The translations under genes and the position numbers were made by a program. Source: Ulota crispa (lineage: Eukaryota > Streptophyta > Bryopsida > Orthotrichales > Orthotrichaceae). From it: 64,000 bases of DNA. Within the stretch, counting starts at the first letter, position 1. Each line of letters starts with the position of its first letter. The notes under the pieces are model-generated. The model was not told where the DNA came from and ran no database searches. It saw nothing but the letters and a program-made list of their open reading frames with translations. Location: positions 16,774,471 through 16,838,470 of the forward strand of contig OY987247.1 in assembly GCA_963920765.1 (NCBI GenBank). The letters are read 5' to 3'. This document shows positions 10,460-21,988 of this stretch, one piece after another.

Positions 10460-13400
10460 ATGCAAGGAACTCTGGGAGGGTCCTTGAGACCTTGCACGTC
10501 GTTGCTCCACACCTCCCTGTCGCACAAATCTTCGTTGTTTCCCCTCGTAAGTTTTGGGCAACGTAGTTTGGTGACATGTAGTGTTTTTGGAAGGGAGAAT
10601 AAGAATGGTAGTGACTTGAGAGAAGCTCGAACTGAAGCGATGGTGGTTTGGCCTCGTCGACATGCGGCGAGCACATTAGGGTTAGGGGTACGAAGACACC
10701 TTGTTGCGGTTGCTGCAAAGCGGAGTTTATTATCGGAGCTTCAAAGTATCAGGGACGAGGCAGACGCAGGTAAAAAAATTTAGATTTTTTTGGCTCTCCA
10801 TGTCTTTTGCTCTGTACATTTCCCAGATTATATAAGTTAGAGAATAATTTTTTGGGTCATTTCAAGCTTTTCAATCAGCGCAGGTAGAAACGTGTTTTCA
10901 TTGGGAGATCATTATAAAATTTGCTGGAGATATCACACTGGGTACTACTCCCTCTGTCCCTGTAAAAAGCTCCAAATCAGACACATTTCTTGTACCACTA
11001 AAAAGCCCCCTTTTGCTGATTTCAAACGCTGAGAAAGCGTTTGCCATGTTCAATGATCTCATGGGAGCAAGTTTAGAGATTAGGGAGCATTCCTCTTCTA
11101 GCAAGCTTGGCCTTGCCCATATGAGGTACCATTGTTGCTACTAATCTTGAAATCATCACTAATGAGGAGCTGGCAGCATGCACAAATATGGTACTTTTGC
11201 ATGGAATTTGGGTGCCCAAATGGTGACATCATAGCTGGAGATTTTGCATACATTTGGTAGATGGTATATAGATTCTAGAATGCATGTGTCACTAGTACAA
11301 AGACTAAACACATTTAACCCTTTGCAAGGAAGCTTTTTGGACGTTTTTAGAGGGATAGGGGGAGTATAAGTTAGAGAATATTTTATTGCGTCATTCCAAG
11401 CTTTTCAATCAGCGCAGGTAGAAACGTGCTTTCATTGGGAGATCAGTATTAAGTACTATCAGCTAGAGCACAACTTTGTCTAGATCAAATTTCTGATTTT
11501 TTATGCAGTCATTGAAAGTGGGAGGTAGACCACTATTGAAGGAATATTAAATGACTCTAATTCTGCTTGAACGGTTACAGTTTCTAAACACTTGATTTGA
11601 CCACTTGCTAATTGGTCAAGCAACTGTGTTGGATGAGATGAGTGACTATATTAACAGGGGTCAATCTAGGAGACCAGATCACTTTCAGAACGGTTATCGT
11701 TTCTATTGTTTTGCCAACTCATGAGCTCGATCTGCTGTGCAGCCGGTCCTCTGGAGTTTGAAACGCCGTTGGAGGTGGTCTTGTATCCGGATCCAAGGTT
11801 ACGGGCCAAGAACAAGCTGATCAAAGTCTTTGACGAAAAACTCCAACAGCTTGTGAACGAGATGTTTGACATCATGTACAAGTAAGCCCCTTGAGCTTGT
11901 ATTTTACGTTTTTTGTGAGTAATATCTGCACACAAAAAGGCCATCAAATAAACAAATAAGCATGGTTCCATGCTTACTGTATCACCTTTTTTTTAAAAAG
12001 GTCTTGTTGGCAGTTGAAAGACAGTTTCAATGCATTTTAGTATGGTTTTTTGGACACTATACAGTGACCTTCAACGAGTCCTTGGGTTCTTGAAACTGAG
12101 TCCCTGTGTTAACCCTTAAATGACCATAAGGCGTTGTATATATGCTGCTGTATAATTGGCATTTGTTACTAATAAGAAGTTTTAATTTGGGATCTCAAGT
12201 AGCTCACTAGAACTGCTTTGATCTACTCTCCAACTTCTTTGTTGATCTCAAATGTAGTAAAGGTGTAAATCTATTCCAAATACAAGAAAAACACCTCGTG
12301 TTGTACTGGTCGCACCAGCACGCTCAGAAGTTTAGGGGTTAAGAACCCCAAGGACGTGTTGGAGGCCACTGTACAAAGAAATCATGAACTCTAAACAAAT
12401 TGTAATTTTTTCATGCTGTGCGGTCAAGGCAAGAATCTATAGCCATGTGTTAGATTCCTGTCGACGTGCGAGATCCTCAAGTGGGAGTTGTTTGTTACAG
12501 AACAGACGGAGTGGGCCTGGCAGCACCTCAAGTGGGAGTGAATGTGAGGCTGATGGTGTACAACCCTGTGGGGGAAAGGGGGAGTGGGGAGGAGTATGTG
12601 TTGGTGAATCCCCGTATTGTCAAGTATGGGAAAACCCGGGACGTTTTCGATGAGGGCTGCCTTTCTTTTCCTACCATCGACAGAGGTCCTAAGCAAGCTC
12701 CTACAATCGAGGCATCAGTGGAGGTCAGTCTTTATTGTGGATATCCGGACTAAGTTAAATCAGATTGTGCAATAAAAATCATGTGCCTGTATGTTATTTA
12801 TTAATGGGAAAATTTCATGGATACCCCTGAAGTTTGCAATATTTTCATAGATACCCCTGCTTTTTCAGAAATTTCACAAATGCTCTTGGACCAAAAAATT
12901 TAGGCGTTTGTTTTGTTGTGCATGCCACTTCCCTTCTTCCTTTGTGCGCATGCATAACAAGAAAAAAGTAGTGTGCGCACAAAGGAAGAAGGGAAGTGGC
13001 ATGCACAACAAAACAAACGCCTAAATTTTTTGGTCCAAGGGTATTTGTGATATTTCTGAAAAAGCAGGGGTATCTATGAAAATATTGCAAACTTCAGGGG
13101 TATCCATGAAATTTTCCCTTCATTTAATTTATAAAGTTCTTTTTTTGGTCTGTACCTGGGCTGAGGCTAGTTTGTATCTTCAGCGACCCGGAGGAGGAAA
13201 CTTAACGTACTGTAGAGCTTTCCCTCCAGATTTAATACTTTTGAAAACCCTGCAGATGAGGACCTCTATCCCAGCATCAGGGTGCTCTGTGAAGCCCCTC
13301 ATAAATTACACATTTTAAAGAGCTGAGCAAGTAGGGTTATGATAAGGCCAGAATGACTGTTAGGTGTAGGTTAATTACATTTTTACGAAGGAGGTCTCTA

Positions 13401-15353
13401 GGGGTTCATCTCATTGGCTTTTAGTTTTTTATTTACACTGAAGTCCTCTGTATTTCAGTTAAAGTTAATTCCTTTCGATGCCCTTTGGAATGGTCTGTCA
13501 CTAGAACTGGTCTTCCTTTGTTCTTTTATCCCCTGGACTGATTGTCTGATTGCTTGTTGTTCAGAGGCCCAAGTCAGTGAGGATAGATTATCAAGATATA
13601 AAGGGAAAGAAGTTCAGCCTTAATCTCAAGGAGTGGCAGGCCCGTATTTTTCAGCATGAGTATGATCATCTCGAGGTAAGTACGACAGAATGGGACACTT
13701 AAGAAAAGTAGGAACTGTCTTTCAGAAACTATTTCTTTTGTTATTTTAATCTCTTGTCTGATTCAAATGGATTTGCACTTCCGTTTTTCTATCCTTCTAG
13801 CTACACTAAATAGTGCATTTAGGTTGGCCCCACACTAATTTCTTGACATTTTACACTTTATAAATATTTACTAATACTAGAATAATTTTCATCTATAACT
13901 ATTGCAGTAACCAACTTTTAACATAATAAGGATGTGCAACAACAATGACGCTACTGAACAAACCAGCGGTGTCAAGGCTGTAATCAAGGTAAGGCAACCC
14001 AATTGTTAAGGCAACCCAAATGCACTATTTAGTGTAGCAACCTATTTGATAAGGTAACCTAAGTGCATTATTTAGTGTAGATATGTAACTATCTAACCTG
14101 GACAGAAGGACTATTGATAGGTGAATTTTTGCTGTAATAGCATGTTATGGAACCTCTGTAGATTCTGCTTAACGGCTCACGTTATTGTTCTCTTTGCAGG
14201 GAATTTTGTACTTCGACCGAATGACTCCAGAAATTCTGGACACAATTCGACCAGAGCTTGAGGTCACATTAATTCTCCCATTTAAATACCGTGGTCTTGC
14301 AAATATTCAATTCGAGAATCTGATGCTCTCCATATCATAATGCAGAAAACAGAGTTTTGACTAGACCTTAACAGTTTTCAAGAACAATTAGACAACATCG
14401 TAATGAGTATCCTCCCGTTCAAATTCATGGCGAGGTCTCTCTAGGGTTACAATGATGACATGGAGGCCTCCTTATGTGTCTTGGAGAGACCCCTGTATCA
14501 TCATACCCAGACCTCCAAGCAATAAGTTTTTCTAATAATCTTGTCTAATGTTACCGTTGGAAGTTTCTTCATCTGATTGATGTTTGGTAACTTAACCTTA
14601 TCTCTTCATTTGTAATTGATTTGTGGGCACTGAGTGTCATATCTAAGAGGTATTGGACCACTTAAGATAAAATTCAGGAGGTTTTGTACTAAAGATTACA
14701 AATAAATCCTCCAATAGCTGAAAGGGATCTAGTGAAACCTAAAGTTTTAAATATTTGTGTCTTACGTTTTACTTGAAGAGAAAATTCGATGGATACCTTT
14801 GAAGTTTGCGAGATTTTTATAGATGCCCTTGGTTTTTCAGAAATTGCACACACCCTTGGATCATAATGTCAGGCGCTTGTTTTGTTGTGCACGCCACTTC
14901 CTTCTTCCTTTACTTCCTTCTCCCTCTATGCACATGTTGCTACAGCAAAAAAGCAACTTCTGCACAAAGGGAGAAGGAAGTGGTGTGCATAAAAAAACAA
15001 ACGCCTGAAAACTATTGACTGAGGGTATTTGTGCAATTTTTGATAAACCAAGGGCATTTGTACAAATATTGCAAACTTCAGGGGTAACCATCATTTCTTT
15101 TTGACACAGGTGAAGGGTAGTTAGCTCATTTGATTAGGAAACATCTGGAAATGCGATTTGCTGTGTATGTATTGGTACTTACAAGCTGAGACTGCAGCCA
15201 GTACTCAGTTGCAGCTTTTGGTCACTTTTCTCGTAGAGCTTTATTGCTGTCTACCAATATTGACTCCTTCTGGTACTAATGCAGATGCTTGAGAAGCTGT
15301 ATGAGGAGCAAACAAACCTCCCGGCACCCGAGAGAATTAGCAACAGGCGGTAA
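10460..15353 (+). CDS. PDF1B: Peptide deformylase, organellar PDF1B type (6 exons)
   Basis: The enzyme removes the N-formyl group from nascent proteins in plastids and mitochondria. Exons 10460-10769, 11743-11881, 12501-12723, 13565-13675, 14200-14262 and 15285-15353 join in frame with GT/AG borders to give 304 aa. All three family motifs are present: GVGLAAPQ (residues 153-160), EGCLS (201-205, metal ligand Cys203) and QHEYDHLEG (254-262; His255 and His259 bind metal, Glu256 is catalytic). About 100 N-terminal residues rich in Ser, Arg and Leu precede the core, as expected for a transit peptide. The ATG at 10460 was chosen because the upstream in-frame sequence is a poly-T translation. The C-terminal extension after the core, ending in ISNRR, favours PDF1B over PDF1A. 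All five introns contain MITEs, yet the reading frame is intact, so the gene looks functional. Confidence 0.95.
10831..11447. repeat. ~80-bp direct duplication flanking a Stowaway element
   Basis: The sequence from TATAAGTTAGAGAATA through TTCATTGGGAGATCA occurs at 10831-10912 and again at 11365-11447 with few differences. The Stowaway element at 10948-11364 lies between them. Both copies include CAATCAGCGCAGGTAGAAAC, which holds an AG and a GT that could act as cryptic splice sites in deformylase intron 1. Confidence 0.85.
10948..11364. mobile_element. Stowaway-like MITE in PDF1B intron 1
   Basis: It begins CTCCCTCTGTCCCTGTAAAA, close to the classic Stowaway terminus CTCCCTCCGTCC, and ends GGGATAGGGGGAG. 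TA flanks both ends (10946-10947 and 11365-11366), as expected for Tc1/mariner MITEs. It has no coding capacity and lies in the sense intron of the deformylase gene. Confidence 0.8.
12113..12338. mobile_element. TTAA-flanked MITE (family I) in PDF1B intron 2
   Basis: The ends are CCCTTAAATGACC and GTTTAGGGG, with TTAA at 12109-12112 and 12339-12342. Its body (GGCATTTG, GGGATCTCAAGTAGCTC, CCAACTTCTTTGTTGAT and CCAAATACAAG blocks) recurs at 38231-38440 in the same orientation and at 53582-54068 reversed. It is 226 bp and noncoding. Confidence 0.8.
12806..13118. mobile_element. Mutator-like foldback MITE (family A), in PDF1B intron 3
   Basis: This is a 313-bp near-perfect palindrome. It runs from GGGAAAATTTCATGG to CCATGAAATTTTCCC, with arms of about 150 bp around a short centre near 12965. 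Copies of 313 and 312 bp are at 22785-23097 and 47656-47967. The 9-bp flanks match only in part here (TTTATTAAT and TTCATTTAA), but other copies have clear 9-bp duplications. An intronic transcript would fold into a long hairpin. Confidence 0.9.
13801..14080. mobile_element. Family D MITE in PDF1B intron 4
   Basis: The left end CTACACTAAATAGTGCATTT is the reverse complement of the right end AAATGCACTATTTAGTGTAG (ending 14037). A second, slightly diverged copy of the right end follows immediately and ends at 14080. Related copies are at 39958-40763, which also has a doubled right end, and at 55890-56345. The superfamily was not determined. Confidence 0.75.
14778..15101. mobile_element. Family A foldback, diverged copy in PDF1B intron 5
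   Basis: It has the same plan as 12806-13118: GGATACC...GAAGTTTGC at the left, GCAAACTTCAGGGGTAACC at the right, and a central CTTCC/GGAAG palindrome. The sequence has clearly drifted and the ends are less exact. It is the second family A copy in this gene. Confidence 0.8.
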
Positions 15354-15763
15354 ATGGCAGTTATCCAGTCCAGCCTACTTGAAAACAACTCATTGATTCT
15401 GCATTAAAGTATGCAATTTGTACATTGTCTATTTACTAGTAATCTGAATGTCCAGGTTTGGGTTACCCTTGTCTTTCATCTCCTACAAAATTGTGTGATC
15501 CTTCAATGAAATTTGCTAATTTTCTTTTGAGGACTATGAAGATTTGCTGCAAGCTGCTCTACCTAGGTGAATGGAACACAACTTACCTGATTATATGAGG
15601 CTTCCTTTACTTCTGTGAAGTTTTGCAGAAATGACTTGTGTAGTCAAATTTCAAAATACCTCCGTGAATTTTTTGTACCTTGGGATGTGAATACTTGTTT
15701 TTTTATAAGTCTGAGCCTTTTCTTTAGATGGGTATACCAGAATTTTGTCACCAAATCCTTTAA

Positions 15764-16708
15764 CCCCTAAAGGCCCAAGCCCATTTTTTTGTGAAAATCA
15801 CTCAAAACTGCCACTTTTGGGGGAGTGAGGAGAAATGTAATTTTTTTTTTTTTTTTTGGAAATCCAACCGTAAGATCTTGCCCTAGACAATGGGAGGTAC
15901 TTATGCAAAAAAAATCAGCTCATTCTAGATGGTGAGGAGTGAGATATTCACATCTGAAGTGAAAAAAAAAGTTTTTTCACTGCTGCCCAGAAATTTCAAA
16001 AGCCTTTGACGGCTCCTATATCAAAAAAATTGCTCTACACAAAGTTGAGGTTTATTTTTCCCATGTAGAAGACCAAGTTAGGTATGTGTGGGAGAATTTT
16101 CAAATGAAACTGAGGTGTGGATCATACTTTGTAAAATCGTGCAATGCCGTAAGGTCATGAAATTTGCATATACACTAGGCAAAATTAGAGGATTTATGTA
16201 AAATTCAAAACCCAAATTACTTTAATCCAAATGGTGAAAACCAAGGAATCTTAATCTACTACAACTTGCAAAAAAAAAATAAGTCAAAAAACAAATACAC
16301 AAAGAGCTCAAAAAAGTAAAGCAAAAAGTTTTACAAGGGGGAAAAAGAATGGAGGTTTGGGATTCCCATACCTACCCGCAAACTAAAACTTCTCATAACT
16401 TTCATCTCATTTATCAAAATTGAATGATTCAAAGCTTCCCAAGTACATAAATATCTAAAGAACCAATTTCAAAATTTTATTTAAAAAAGTTGCAATTTTT
16501 TTTTTTTGCCCGATTCTCCCTTGTTTTTCAGTTATTCATGCATAACTTTTTCAATAATTGTCAAAATGGAGAAAAAATTGTACCCCACGTAGGTCTTCAC
16601 ATTCCCCACCTTGAATAAAAGTTTCAAAAAATCACACAAAGTAATTTAGCCATAGGTACCTGTCCAAAATCCCATTTGTCCCCAAATGGGACAATGGGCC
16701 TTTAGGGG
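15764..16708. mobile_element. TTAA-flanked element (piggyBac-like, family G), 945 bp
   Basis: A 14-bp perfect terminal inverted repeat is visible: CCCCTAAAGGCCCA at the left and TGGGCCTTTAGGGG at the right. TTAA flanks both sides (15760-15763 and 16709-16712). The inner right half (ACTAAAACTTCTCATAAC and neighbours) matches the right arm of the foldback at 3134-3854. No open frame resembles a transposase. It begins 411 bp after the deformylase stop codon. Confidence 0.85.
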
Positions 16709-16921
16709 TTAAGAAGATTATAAATGTTCCAAACATTGTAAGAACCCAGAGTTCACGTTTATAAATCTAACATTTAAGTGATTAGTTGTAGTTTGATGCG
16801 GCAATTCAGAATAACAAGCAAAATTTTTTATGCTCTTTTATGGTCAAACGTCTTGACGTGTTTTTGATGTGTTTTGGAGGAATTTTGTGTTTGGCCAATT
16901 TTGATAAAGTCCAAAAAAAAA

Positions 16922-17330
16922 GGGAATTGATATGTGCACACCGTGGTTGATATTTGCACACCCCTTGGAGATAAATTGTAGATTTCTACCATCAAAAATC
17001 TAAATTTGAGAATTTTGAATCCAGATTTGGATTTAGAGACCATGATGTACTCTAGAACTATTAAAAAAAGTTGTAATTAAATAACACTTAGTGAAAAAGC
17101 TTAGTTAGTGGAAAAATTGTTACTTTTACTTTTGTTTGTAAAAAAAATAAACTTTTTCATTGGTTGTTGTTCAATTGCAAACTTTTTTATAGTTCTAGAA
17201 TAAACCATGGTCTCTTAGTCCAAATCTGAATTCAAAATTCTCAAATTCAGATTTTGGATGGTAAAAATCTACAATTTACCTCGCAAGGAGGTGTACAAAT
17301 ATCAACCCCGGTGTGCACATATCAATTCCC
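16922..17330. mobile_element. Family E foldback MITE
   Basis: The ends are GGGAATTGATATGTGCACAC and GTGCACATATCAATTCCC, with long imperfect inverted arms inside (for example GATTTCTACCATC paired with GATGGTAAAAATC). Both flanks are runs of A, compatible with a 9-bp target duplication but not proof of one. A copy with a perfect 9-bp duplication is at 40075-40529. Confidence 0.8.
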
Positions 17331-17672
17331 AAAAAAAAAAAAAGGCAAATAGTGGAGCAATATTGGTGCATGGAAGTGTGACTTACTGGCAGAAAACAAA
17401 TTGGCAAACTTGACCAACATGATACAGTATAAGGACAAAACCCGGCCAACTTTAGCAATTGAATGTGACTCATAGTAAGCAGATCATTGTTGTTTTGCAT
17501 CCTCTACATTAATTGTATTATAATATGTACCTTGGTTTTAAATAGGTCATATAATACACTACTGGAGAGGTACTATTACGAGCTTTCCAATTGTGGTTCA
17601 CTTTTCCAACTTTTTTAAACACTCCGTGTGTGAAGCTTAAAAAATTCGAGAGCGACACTTCGTGAAATTTAA

Positions 17673-18406
17673 CCCCTAAGTGACGGATCTATAATCACTG
17701 CTTTTCATCTTCACTGCTTGTCACTTAATTTGTTGTCATTTGGCAATTAGATTTGACTGAAAATTTTAAATTTATTTTTCAGGGATGAAACTACATGTCT
17801 TCTATACTTCACAAAAAAAAAAAATTAAATTAAATTTGTGCAATGTTGTTTTTTTTGAGAATTTTAGAAGAAAAGTGAAGAAAAATCACATCAAATAGAA
17901 AATCATTTCAAAAAATCTGAAAATTTCACCATGTGTGTATTACAATGACAAACATCATGGTGTAAACTCAATTTCTGTGTCATTTTATAATTAGAAAATA
18001 ATAGACATTGAAAATACATTTAAAGTTCAAATTGCAATTAAATACTCAATACTAGGAAATTTTCCAAAATTCAAACTGGAGTAAAAACTAGAGTAGATGT
18101 CCTTCATTTTGTTAGTTGGGCTCAAATTCAAAAAATATCATTCTTGTGGAGAAATTTCAAATCTAGAGCAAGGAGCAACAACTTCCCAAAATACACTAAA
18201 ATATCATATTTTGTGATCCACTTTTTTTACTAACTTCTCATTTACAAAGAAAGAAACACTAACAAAACTACAAATCCAACTGGATAGATCAACAACTCCT
18301 CATAACCCAACATCAACAAAATATGGATGAAAAATGGTTTCAACTCACTTTGGTTCAGTTTTCATTTGTTCAAGCGCCACTAAATGGCGCTCGCGGCATT
18401 CCAGGG
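17673..18406. mobile_element. TTAA-flanked element, 734 bp
   Basis: It starts CCCCTAAGTGACGGATC after TTAA (17669-17672) and ends GCATTCCAGGG before TTAA (18407-18410). The inverted ends agree over only a few bases, so the assignment rests mainly on the paired TTAA and the CCC/GGG ends. The body is AT-rich and no gene is seen. Confidence 0.5.
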
Positions 18407-18701
18407 TTAACATTTGTGAGATTTGTCAACAAGGGAATCCACGTCTCCCTACTCATATGAAAATGATTAACAAAACTCTTGCTTGGGAACAGGAATATAC
18501 TTTACATACTCATGATGATCACTCAAAGGAGCTTTTGCAAAATCATTTAAAACTACAGGATTTTTCATTCATCAAAAGTCTAAGTTTTAAACTACTGTTG
18601 TCAAATTTCCTTGCCATTTGCTTTAAATTGGTAAATGTCATCCTTGTGTAGAAAATTGTGGAAAGAAATCCCTCTTTTTCAAGTTGCACATTCCTTATTA
18701 A

Positions 18702-18822
18702 AGTATGTTCACACTTGGTGTTGAGAGGGGTATTAGCAAAGGAAAATTAGATGTATTCAGACACACTTTTAGACTGCATTCATATTGCTAATACCCCTCC
18801 TAACACCAAGTGTGAACATACT
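18702..18822. repeat. Compact foldback with 38-bp arms
   Basis: The left arm (18702-18739, starting AGTATGTTCACACTTGG) pairs with the right arm (18785-18822, ending CCAAGTGTGAACATACT) with very few mismatches around a 45-bp loop. A similar terminal motif, AAGTGTGAACATAC, appears in the TRAIP intron near 42998-43012. This is probably a small MITE or its remnant. Confidence 0.75.
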
Positions 18823-19794
18823 CTAAGACTAATCCTCCATGTTAATCCTAGAATTAGAAAATGCAATAACAACAAACAATTTTACATTGCAAATTTGTTT
18901 CTTATTTCTACAGTTTTCAATTTTGGATCATCATAGAAATCTCTCCTTATTTCCCATTCATCTACCCAAGCCTAAGTACTAGCAAAAGCAAAAGAAAATT
19001 CTTTTGCTTCCGTACTATTGAATGCCTTTGTTTATATTGGAAACCTTTTTGGTTATGTTGCCAAAACTTCACATCATTATCACCTAGCATTTCTTGCTTT
19101 TGCTCCCAACCCATAAACAACGCAAATTTGTTCATGCCTAAATTCATGATGGAAGTAATGATCCTTTGTACTCTACAAGAAAATTTTGCTACTTTCAACT
19201 TTGATTAATGCTTTTGTAAATGAGACATAAGATAATATTGTCACATGCTGCAAAGTTGACAAAGATTCAAGATATTTACCAAAGTTGGTAAACTATGTTT
19301 TCACATTAGCAAGCACAAGTCTCACCAATTGATTTCATGAGCAAGGAATAATCAACTGAAGGAGTACAATTGTCTTGTAGGAGAATTCTCAAATGTACTC
19401 ATCTTCACAATGCATTGATATTAGTTATTCAATAAAGTCCCATTCGTGGAATTCTTTTCAAAATTAGTTGCATGAAACATCGTTGGAAAGCCCTTGACAA
19501 AATCTTTTCCAATGATAATTTACACGCCTCATTTGGAACTAAAATACAGCTTTTAAACTGGTAGTATTTTGCACAATTGTAATGCCCTTATACAACTACA
19601 AAAATTTAGTTTCAAAATTGATTGAGATTTCAATCTATAAAGTATCCCAAAACGCAAAACTTTGTCTTGCTCACAAGATTCTTCTTTAGCCAATTATTTA
19701 CACTACCATGCACAAACATAGAGCTAATGCTTAGTTTCTTTCTTCTTTTACGTCTTGTGTGAAATTTTGATTGTCCATAAAAATCCGCCTTCAA
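18823..19794. other. Intergenic, nothing recognised
   Basis: AT-rich sequence with only short open frames (for example minus 18962-19198 and 19630-19818) and no family signature. I see no RNA gene or clear repeat here. Confidence 0.4.
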
Positions 19795-20439
19795 CCCCTC
19801 ACCACCCACGGGGCTCAAATTGGGCTCCTCTGAACTTTGTAAAGGAATGCATAATCTTTTTACAATATTTTTTTAGTGATTATTATTATTTTTAAACTCT
19901 TATTGAAGTCTAGTTTTAGCATCAAAAGTTTGATTTTGAAAATGAATTAACATGATTTGTCTATTCAAGATTTTGTGCAAGGGTGTCCATTGCAAATTTT
20001 CACTTTTTAATGTTGAAGGCTCTTGGAAATGAGCTTCAAGTACACTAGAACTTGGAGAAAAAATCACATTAAAAATTCAATTAGAAAAATTGTAAAATAG
20101 ATTTTGAGAAGCCATAAATTGATTGGGGTTAAGCATGTTATACTTTACATACTCATATTTTTTTGGTACCCTCAATTTTAGGTTTGAGATGCAAAAAGAG
20201 GATTGAAAGGCTTCAAATCACTTTTGCAGTTTTAACACCCTCATGATCAAACATTATAATCTTTCAATCCATATATGATATTGATGTGAGTTCTTTTCCT
20301 GTGTGATTTATAACATGTCTACTTTGAATTTGTATGATTACGCTTCAGAGGAATTTGATAAGATTGATCAAAATGCAGACATTTTGTGCACTTTCGAGCA
20401 AATTCTAAGATACACCAAACTACCATGGGCGGTGAGGGG
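19795..20439. mobile_element. TTAA-type element (family J), copy 1
   Basis: The left end CCCCTCACCACCCACGG and right end CCATGGGCGGTGAGGGG are inverted repeats. The flanks are TCAA (19791-19794) and TTAA (20440-20443), so the left target copy has one substitution. The body matches, in inverted orientation, the element at 41688-42293, for example the blocks around GTTTGAGATGCAAAAAGAGG and TGATCAAACATTATAATC. Confidence 0.75.
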
Positions 20440-20443
20440 TTAA

Positions 20444-21096
20444 ACAGAGATAGGAGATGTATAGGGCAATGTATTTGGAAGAAGTTATGATGGAAAAAAA
20501 AGCTTCCTTTGAGAACAGCAAAGCATGACAAGCATGCATTTATTTCCCATCATGTCCAACGAGAAAGTGCATTGTTTGGAGTAAATTGCCGGCAAAAAAT
20601 TGGGCAGGAATTAGTTTAGATGAAATGCAACGTGAATGAAAAGCATGCAATGCCCAATTATGCAAAGAAACCCTGTAACGCTTCTAAGCCTCAATAATGC
20701 CATTAAATTCTAATTACTCCAAGCAATCTGCGAAGGAAATTAACCAATTACTTTTGCTAGTAGCTTAGAGCAGCCTCATTGCTTGCGCCATGTAGGACCC
20801 ATAAGATGAAGGTGATAAAGATTAAGGGTCCACTGGAAACAATAATCAACACATCTAGTTGAAATGCATACCAAAAAAGAGCATTGAAACAATATTTTTT
20901 AGGTTATTGCACATGTCAATTAAAGCAAAAAGATGTGGTCAATAATATTTTGGTGACAATTCAAGGAAAAAAAGGGAAAAATTAGAAGTCTCTCCTAAAA
21001 TTCCTTGGAGTAGCCTCACCCTCATGTTAGCAATTGAGTCAGCCTTGGAGGCTAGCTTGTTGTGTTAACCCCCTTGTATCAAGAATTGAATCAAAT
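20444..21096. other. Intergenic, nothing recognised
   Basis: AT-rich sequence with no coding signal or clear repeat boundary found. Confidence 0.4.
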
Positions 21097-21218
21097 TTGG
21101 TGCTAACTTACTATGTTAACTCCACTTTATGCATGAAGTTGTTTATAGGGTTGATGGTTGGTGCTAGCTTACTATGTTAACTCCACTTTATGCATGAAGT
21201 TGTTTATAGGGTTGATGG
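21097..21218. repeat. Perfectly adjacent 61-bp tandem duplication
   Basis: A 61-bp unit beginning TTGGTGCTA and ending GGGTTGATGG occurs at 21097-21157 and 21158-21218 with one visible difference (AACTTAC versus AGCTTAC). It is noncoding and looks like a recent tandem duplication. Confidence 0.9.
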
Positions 21219-21641
21219 ACTAGGTCCCTCCACCCCAAATACAACACCTTTTGCACATGAACCCACTAAACCAACTCCTACACCATTTTACTCATCCCAT
21301 ATACCGTCTTACAATTGAGGTTGCTCTTAAGGTAGGAGGCTCATAACTCGACCATCTAAGGGCTGACATTGAATTTTTGGGGGCATGAAACTTCTTGAGA
21401 TTTTTTTTAGTAAAATTTCCTTGAAAGACAAGAGGAATTGGCATCTAACACAAGTTATTTCATAATTTTTGGAGCTTTGTGGAATTAGCTATGAAATTTT
21501 GAAGTTGAAGTGGCATAGGGCTTTATAACTACCCACCTTTTCAAATGTACACTATTTGTACATTGTTAAAGACCATAAAAAACAGCATGTACAAACGGAG
21601 TACATTTGAGAAAGTGGGTGGTTTTAGAGCGTGTACATTTA

Positions 21642-21962
21642 GGCCTGGTTCAGACTAGCAACCGGTCGAGACACGGAAATTGGCACCTCGTCTGGTGTTT
21701 CGCCGATAGAAACTTTTTTGTGTAATTGCTGTCATTCAAGAGTGTGCCTCTGTCGAACAAGTTTGGTACCACCCTTGGAGCAGGCCCCAAATCTTCACTA
21801 TCTTGTCCGCTGACGTGGCTATATAGGGTGGTCCCCACGGTGGTGAAAATGAATGTAAAAGTACCAGACTAACCCGCAGTCTGAACCCAACAGCGGAAAA
21901 AACAAAATTTCAACCAATCGCGTTTGAGAAATTTTTGGCCAGACGCTAGTCTGAACCGGGCC
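21642..21962. mobile_element. Tourist-like (PIF/Harbinger) MITE, family F, copy 1
   Basis: The ends are GGCCTGGTTCAGACTAGC and GCTAGTCTGAACCGGGCC, flanked by TTA at 21639-21641 and 21963-21965. A GGGCC-type terminus and TTA target are the PIF/Harbinger hallmark. It is 321 bp and is the intact reference for the interrupted copies at 26200-26861 and 39643-41409. It ends about 215 bp before the DSS1 start codon. Confidence 0.88.
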
Positions 21963-21988
21963 TTAGAACCTCCTAGTAACACGGTCGG

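Noticed and set aside
10218-10718. 166-codon minus-strand open frame
   Set aside because: It is antisense to PDF1B exon 1 and a family E MITE and has no recognisable domain.
12845-13090. 81-codon minus-strand open frame, with look-alikes at 22824-23069 and 47612-47860
   Set aside because: They are translations of the family A foldback MITE arms, not genes; similarity reflects shared transposon DNA.
14806-15094. Overlapping open frames on both strands
   Set aside because: They fall inside the diverged family A foldback in PDF1B intron 5.
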